DNA of 64,000 nt from Buxus sempervirens. Its lineage: Eukaryota; Streptophyta; Magnoliopsida; Buxales; Buxaceae. The notes under the pieces were generated by a model. That model ran no database searches, was not told the DNA's origin, and saw only the letters and a list, made by a program, of their open reading frames with translations. Positions 58,345-64,000 of the stretch are shown in pieces (the first letter of the stretch is position 1; the number at the start of each line of letters is the position of its first letter). The translations under genes were made by a program, and so were the position numbers. Where the stretch lies: the NCBI GenBank assembly GCA_947561395.2, contig OX387191.1, positions 36,659,439 to 36,723,438 of the forward strand. The letters are read 5' to 3'.

Positions 58345-58715
58345 GATGAGCCCGGAGGTGGCTATTTTTAGCCCTTCCCCTGCGAAGAAATAAGTCCAAA
58401 AATTGTTGCACCTGGTGACCGATTTTTAAATTGGAGACCAACTGGGTGAGCCCGGGTATTTGCTTTTTAACTTATCCCCTGCAGAGACATAAGTCCAAAA
58501 ATTGTGGTTCCTGGTAACCAATTCTTAAATCAGAGACCAACTAGGTGAACGCAGAGGTGGCTGTTTTTAGCCCTTCCCCTGCAGAGACTCGACTTGAGTT
58601 CAAAAATTGTGGTGCCTGGCAACCGATTCTTAAATCGAAGACCAATTGGGTGAGCCCGGGTGTTGTTTTTTAGCTCACCCCCTGCGGAGACATAATTCCA
58701 AGCCCGTGATACTGA
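58345..58715. repeat. About 3.5 tandem units of roughly 100 bp
   Basis: The units share CCCTTCCCCTGCAGAGA, then AAAAATTGTGGTGCCTGG and GAGACCAACTGGGTGAGCCC. The copies differ by scattered substitutions. Non-coding. Confidence 0.8.
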
Positions 58716-58734
58716 GTTTAATTCATTATAAACT

Positions 58735-59295
58735 AGCTCTAGTTCATTAGGGCATTAGCCAAGAGGTTCTCTTTCCTTGTTGCAAGCGACTAAAATAGAT
58801 CAAATTCTTTAGGTTCCCTTTCCTTGCTGACTTGACATAGCTAAAATAGACCAATCCCTATGGTTCTCTTTCCTAGTTGTCCATAGACGACTAAAACAGA
58901 CCACTAGACATTGGGTTCTCTCTCCCAGTTGCCTTTGTTCAACTAAAATAGATCACTACCTTGGGTTCTCTTTCCTAGTTGTCCATAGACGACTAAAACA
59001 GACCAGTAGACATTGGGTTCTCTTTCCCAGTTGTCCACAAATGACTAAAACAGATCATTCCTTTGGGTTCTCTTTCCCAGTTACCTCTGGGCAACTAAAA
59101 TAGATCACTACCTTGGGTTCTCTTTCCCAGTCGTCCACAGACGACTAAAACAAACCAGTAGACATAGGGTTCTCTTTCCCAATTGCCCTTGTGCGACCGA
59201 AAAAAAAAAGATCATCCTTTGTGCAGCTAAAACAAATTATTCCTTCGGGTTCTTTCTCCCAGTTGACTTCGTGTAACTAAAAACAGATCAATGAT
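58735..59295. repeat. About 10 tandem units of roughly 50 bp, each with a hairpin
   Basis: The unit is GGGTTCTCTTTCCCAGT(stem-loop)ACTAAAACAGATCA plus a variable end. The stem-loop varies between copies but stays paired: AGTCGT / ACGACT, AGTTGT / ACGACT, AGTTG / CAACT, GTTGC / GCGAC. Some units (near 59040 and 59230) are weaker. Confidence 0.8.
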
Positions 59296-59664
59296 ACATT
59301 CTTAGACACCAGCCACTGCTGTGACTCAAAACTCTCAGATCACAAGGGGGCATTTTCAAGCAGGACAAGTTGAAGAAAATAAGGTTGCAAGGCGCAATCG
59401 ACTCTTGGATGTTGTTCTTCTCCGAGTCCACCATTTTTAGGCTAAGTTAAATTTTACTTTTTTGCACCAACCATCCCGGGCGGGATCAGTCATTTTTCAA
59501 GTGTTTTTGCATATTTTTACTTTCATGCAAACTTAAAAAAAACCTTTTGAAAAATAAATAAAAGAAAAGAAAAATTGGCAAGTGCTTGGTCGATGATGAC
59601 ATCCCTCTGAGACAACTACGCTTTTTGGCACGAACATGATCATGGAAAGATGCCAAGTTGCTCA
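59296..59664. other. Unassigned stretch before a solo LTR
   Basis: No supported gene; a short minus-strand frame at 59486-59677 is not supported. It ends with GCTCA, the left TSD of the next LTR. Confidence 0.4.
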
Positions 59665-62335
59665 TGTAATGCTCCAAATCCAGGTTTATTTAAAAACATA
59701 AACCCAAACCTTGAACGTTAGGAAAATGGCCCAATTAATACAAATCCAGACTTAAATAATTCCTATAAATACAATAAGAGTGCAACAATTAAAGAAACTT
59801 TTCTCTATAGAAGCATAGAATAAAAAAAAATCCAATGTATAACCGTCAAACTAAGTCTGGAAGGGTCATCTAAAATAAAAATAATCCAAACATCCATCAA
59901 GGTCAACTAATAGAACTAATCCGATACAATCCATCAATATTAAGTCAATCAATAACAAAATTCCTAATCCTACACAGGAACAAAATAATCCTCTTCCTGG
60001 TAGTCAGAATAATACCCAGAAGTATCTACCCTTGTAGCATCCTCACGCAGAATATCTGAAAACAAAACTGATAAAACAAATATGTGAGAAACAACACCTC
60101 AGTAAGTAGTCATGCAAATAGTTTGTAATAGTTCAAATATATGCAGCGTCTAATCAGACTAAACCCGATGAATTCAAACACAGTGAAATATAAAGTCAAT
60201 GCAGTGAAATAAAAATACCAACACTATGAAGTATAAACAAAAACATAGTGAAGTATCCTGCGAGTACACAGACTAAGGATAAAAGGCAACCGCCATAAAA
60301 TAATACAAGGCAACTACCATGAAATTACACGCTTCCCACCGAGTACACGGATTGAGGAAGTATCTCGCCGAGTACACAGACCGAGGATATAAGGCACACG
60401 CTAATGAAAATAATACGCTTCCCACCGAGTACACGGATTGAGGAAGTATCCCGCCGAGTACATGGACTGAGGATAAAAAGGCAACAGCCTATGAAACAAC
60501 ATGCTTCCCATCGAGTACATGGATTGAAGAAGTATCTTGCCAAGTACACGGACTGAGGATATAAAATAATACGCTTCCCACCGAGTACACGGATTGAGGA
60601 AGTATCCCACCGAGTACACGGACTGAGGATAAAAAGCAAGAGCCAATGAAACAACACGCTTCCCATCGAGTACACAGATTGAGGAAGTATCCCACCAAGT
60701 ACACGGACTGAGGATAAAACACATATCTCAACATCACGATTTCAATGGGCAAAATAATCCGAGTGTATATAAAATCATTCGGTGTTCAAAACATGTTCAG
60801 ATAGTTCAAATACAGGTGTAGGAACTCATAAAATCAAGTTTTGTTTAAAGGGGAAAAGTTTGGAACCAAAGGTTTCACAAAAACTCATGTTTTATAGAAC
60901 GTGCACAAAATCTTTATAAAATTAAATTTTAATGAAATTCTTGTGCAATCACTTTCTAAATACCAAAATCTTAATTGTACATATGTTGGATTTGATTAAA
61001 AACAATTCTGTATTTGAAATCAACTCAATTTGAGAAAAATGTGGTTTTTTGTCTTGGGCGCCCAAAGGGGCGCTCGAGCCGCGCTTCAGGCACCAGGCTA
61101 GGTTAGATTTTTAGATTTAAATTTGGTTGGGAACCCAAAGGGGTGCTCGAGCCGCGCTTCAGGTGCCAAGCCAAATTTCAGGGTAAAACACAGGTTACGA
61201 ACAGTCGCGATTTTTGGGGTTTTTCTTTGAAGTTTTGCTATCAAAACTTAATTGGATTGTTCTATAACTTTGGGAAAAGCTTCTGAATAATTAAGGAGCA
61301 CTTTCTAAAGGATTCTATAACAATTTAACCTATTATCACTACAGATTTGTGGATGTTCTTCATATGAACCCCAAAATGCCTAATTCTGGAAATTTAACCT
61401 AGAGTTCGAATTCACTGCAATTTAAAGCTCGAAAATCATTTCTAATCCTAGGAATTCATCATCAAATCACTCCCAACAATCACAGACACCAAAAAAAATG
61501 TAATTTCATACTAGTTCAATTACATTCAAATCTATAAATATCCGAATAACCACGTTCATCGTCTAAACATCGAAATAATTGTTTATGCTTATTTGGAAAG
61601 GACTACTTACCTCTTCTAGGATTAAATCCTTCTCTAACCACACTGGAATCACTCCCAAATAGATCCAAACGAACTCAGAAACCCCTCTTCCTTGACTTAA
61701 TTCAAAACAGTATTTTCATAAATAAAACTACACGCATATAACACCCTAAACAGAATTTCTGAACCTATTCTCTTACGTTAATTCACTCGTGATTGTCTCT
61801 TCTTCTCTTTCTTCTGATCGGTTCCAAGAGGGTATGAAAATCAGGTTTGAAACACACATATAGGGGAGAAGGGAAGTGGCGGCTGTTTCTCTTTTCTTCT
61901 TTTCTTTGGACGTGAATAGGAACAGCCGCAAGTTGCTTTGTTTTATTATTGTTATTATTTTTTGCACTTTTGCCCCAAACTAGACTATTAACCCTAATAA
62001 CCCTCCTTTTACTGTCTTACCCCCTTCAAACCCTTCAAACCAATATACTAACTCTCAATAAAATTGGTCTTAATCGACCACACTACTCTCATGCAAGTTT
62101 CGGCCTACTTAATAAATATTTCTTCTTATTTTTTTTATCATTAATTGATTAGATCAACCACAACACTAATAATAATAATTTTTAAATTCCAACTTAACCT
62201 TAAATTATAAACTCATCTTAAATTAACTCTCCAGGTTCTTTAGGTTGACCATGGTTCCCATTCTCTGCATAAATTAACAACACCTCCAATTATTTTATTT
62301 AATTATTTAATTTCCAAAAATTCTGAGGTTTTACA
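59665..62335 (-). mobile_element. Group C solo LTR (2.67 kb)
   Basis: A perfect TSD GCTCA (59660-59664, 62336-62340) flanks TGTAATGCTCCAAATCC and TGAGGTTTTACA. It contains CTCGAGC-type motifs (61045-61165) and a minus-strand donor context (AAGAGGTAAGTAGTCC) near 61610. No internal region. Confidence 0.92.
60240..60720. repeat. Tandem array with CCGAGTACACGGATTGAGGA units
   Basis: About five compound units of roughly 85 bp, each with two GAGTACACGGA(C/T)TGAGGA half-units. The minus-strand frames through 60325-60752 are repetitive translations of this array, not genes. Confidence 0.85.
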
Positions 62336-62340
62336 GCTCA

Positions 62341-64000
62341 AAGGTGTCTTCAACTGGGTGCAAGATACTGCTCCCATGAGAACCTTGACTACGCCAGTGA
62401 CAATCGTCTTCTAATCCAGACTCTAATTTTCCTTCTACACCTATCTTTACACTGGGGTAGAGCGATCCCTGAGAGAAAAGAGAAAAAAAGAAAGAAAGAA
62501 AAAGTTCCTAAACCAGCTAGGGTCAAGGCTAGCTTTAGCATCATGTCTTTGAGAAAGGATGAGTGGCCATCCTTCATGCATCTTGAATCAAGAATCGCTA
62601 GTGAAACACTTTGGGCTTGTTCGTGTTATTGAAATACCCGTGTTGTGTCTAGCGACTCCACACTAGGGCAGAGCCAAAAAGAATAAGAACAAAGGGAAGA
62701 AACCAATTCTTTAACTAAATTTGCATCGAATATCTAAACCAAGTTGTCACAACTTCTGCAAAATAATGAAAGTCCATCCTTGCTTTAATCTGTTAAGTCT
62801 TCAAAACAGAATCCCTAGTCAAATTAGTTGAGCCTAATTTCTTTCTTTTAACCCATTGAGTCATGAGCCCTAAATACAGTGCTTGGTATGAAAGAATAAA
62901 AGAAAAAAGGACATGGATGTGCAAAAGTGAAGCAAAAAGAAAAGAAAACAGAAAGCACACAAGGGCATACCAATCAAGGCGGACACCCAAACCAAAGGAG
63001 AGAAAAATCCAAGGAAAAGGCAAAGGTAAAAAAAGACCCAAAAAGAAAATGAAAGAAAATGAAAAATCATTAACAAGGTCCAAACAATCAAGAAAAAGTA
63101 CAAAACATGACTCAACCCATTTGTAAAACTTTGTGCCATCTTCCCTTTCTTTCAAAAAACCAAGACCTTAAACTTTGTTTTGTCCTATGAAAAAGTCCTA
63201 ATTGATTGCAGAAAATGTGACATTTGGATCTATCTAGATCAGTGATGAAGGAATTCAAAAGAAAAATCAGCTTCATCAAGACACTAACCGTTAACCTAAG
63301 AAACACAAGAACTTGAGACTTATATCCCATCATTTCTTAGACTTAAAACTCAGCCGATGTTTCGTCCTATTTTAAGACCTCTCGAATCTAAGGGTCATGA
63401 TGCATGAAAGTCAGTTTAAACCCTTGAACTGGGATAGGCACTAACCTCGGAGAGAAAAAGAAAAGGGAAAGCCTTCAATTGCAAAATCTTGAAACCACCC
63501 TAAGACTGGGTCAAAGTGAGAAAAATCAAAACTGGGGCTAGGAAAGCATTCCTTGAGATATTCCTCATTTTAAGCCTTTGTAGAACCTCTGAGAGCCAAT
63601 GACGACACAAGTCAAGAAATTCATGAGAAAGCGTGTCAGGCACACTGTCCTAAAACACCTCAAGCTAATAAAGCAATTTACCATGGTCATTGGTTTTGTC
63701 TTTCCATTTGAAGCACTTGCAAGAAGTTTCTAAAAAAAAGTTTTGAAAAAAAAAGAAGAGAAAAAAATGTTTCATTTCATTCCTGTGCACTCGCACACAA
63801 AAATAAAAACAAAGTAAGCACAAGTGCTTACATTTTGAATTTCAGATACCTCACTACCATCTTGAGAAGTTTGCAAGCCCATGTGAGGCGGGAAATCAAA
63901 TGGTTCTGATACTTGAGCTAAAAACAAAAAGGAGCAAACGGGCAAAGGGAAAGAGAAGCAAACAAGGGGAAACCGCTACAAAGAAGATGAGTACACTTTG
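62341..64000 (+). other. Spacer-like sequence resembling the post-pol region of a Tat element
   Basis: No supported gene. It has A/G-rich runs (62880-63110) and blocks such as AGAATCCCTAGTCAAATTAGTTGAGCC at about 62808 and TTTCGTCCTATTTTAAG at about 63360, which match the spacer at 37790-38110 in order and orientation. The right edge is open. Confidence 0.45.

Noticed and set aside
60325..60752. Three overlapping minus-strand frames of 87-116 residues with repeated CTRW-like motifs
   Set aside because: All are translations of the GAGTACACGGA tandem array in three phases. Repeat periodicity explains the open frames and no domain is visible.
1..64000. Host protein-coding, rRNA or tRNA genes
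   Set aside because: No frame outside the retrotransposon genes carries a recognisable domain, and no rRNA or tRNA was recognised by eye. A tRNA search could not be run.

Overview
This is a gene-poor stretch of a plant nuclear genome, probably a eudicot with a large repeat fraction; the species cannot be told from the sequence. I see no host gene. Almost every base belongs to nested LTR retrotransposons with 5-bp target-site duplications (TSDs), large LTRs (1.8-3.3 kb), TATA boxes, leader splice donors and gypsy/Tat-type protein genes. Three LTR groups recur. Group A starts TGTAGACAC and ends CTCACA or GCGCACA. Group B starts TGTAAGCACC and ends GCACA. Group C, read on the minus strand, starts TGTAAAA and ends in GGGGC(A/G)TTACA.

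Layout. 1-24447: three group C LTRs whose other ends lie left of the window (ending at 1210, 22437 and 24447). Into the second is inserted a minus-strand group B solo LTR (1356-22014, TSD CCACA), itself split by at least six further LTRs, including a head-to-head LTR pair joined at about 10866. 24448-25523 and 57603-57890: the two halves of one decayed plus-strand gene for a DUF7745/plant-mobile-domain-like protein, split by a group C solo LTR (25524-57597, TSD ATTTT). Inside that LTR sits the only complete element of the window: a 28.7-kb Ty3/gypsy Tat-lineage (Ogre/Retand-like) retrotransposon at 26116-54846 (TSD GCATG), about 20.4 kb after removing its own nested solo LTRs (38166-40801, and 42193-47913 with 43161-46238 inside it). 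57891-64000: tandem-repeat arrays, another group C solo LTR (59665-62335, TSD GCTCA) and spacer-like sequence.

The Tat element has 1.8-kb LTRs, a TGG-starting primer binding site, a 2.6-kb leader with a roughly 20-copy array of small hairpins, a gag-protease-RT-RNase H-aRNase H-integrase frame broken by five stops and two frameshifts, and then about 15 kb of 3' region carrying two genes on the opposite strand. One (41334-48870) is DUF7745-like, split by a 5.7-kb nested LTR and carrying two stops. The other (49328-51197) can be read as an intact four-exon gene for a plant-mobile-domain-like protein with an acidic middle and an RG-rich tail.

The strongest unexplained signal is regulatory. Clusters of short palindromes, typically 17-29 bp, lie upstream of the sense promoter and of both antisense genes, and again in the predicted leader intron. 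Each LTR group has its own arm sequence but the geometry is kept. Splice models, domain names and family assignments are read by eye and need database and RNA support.
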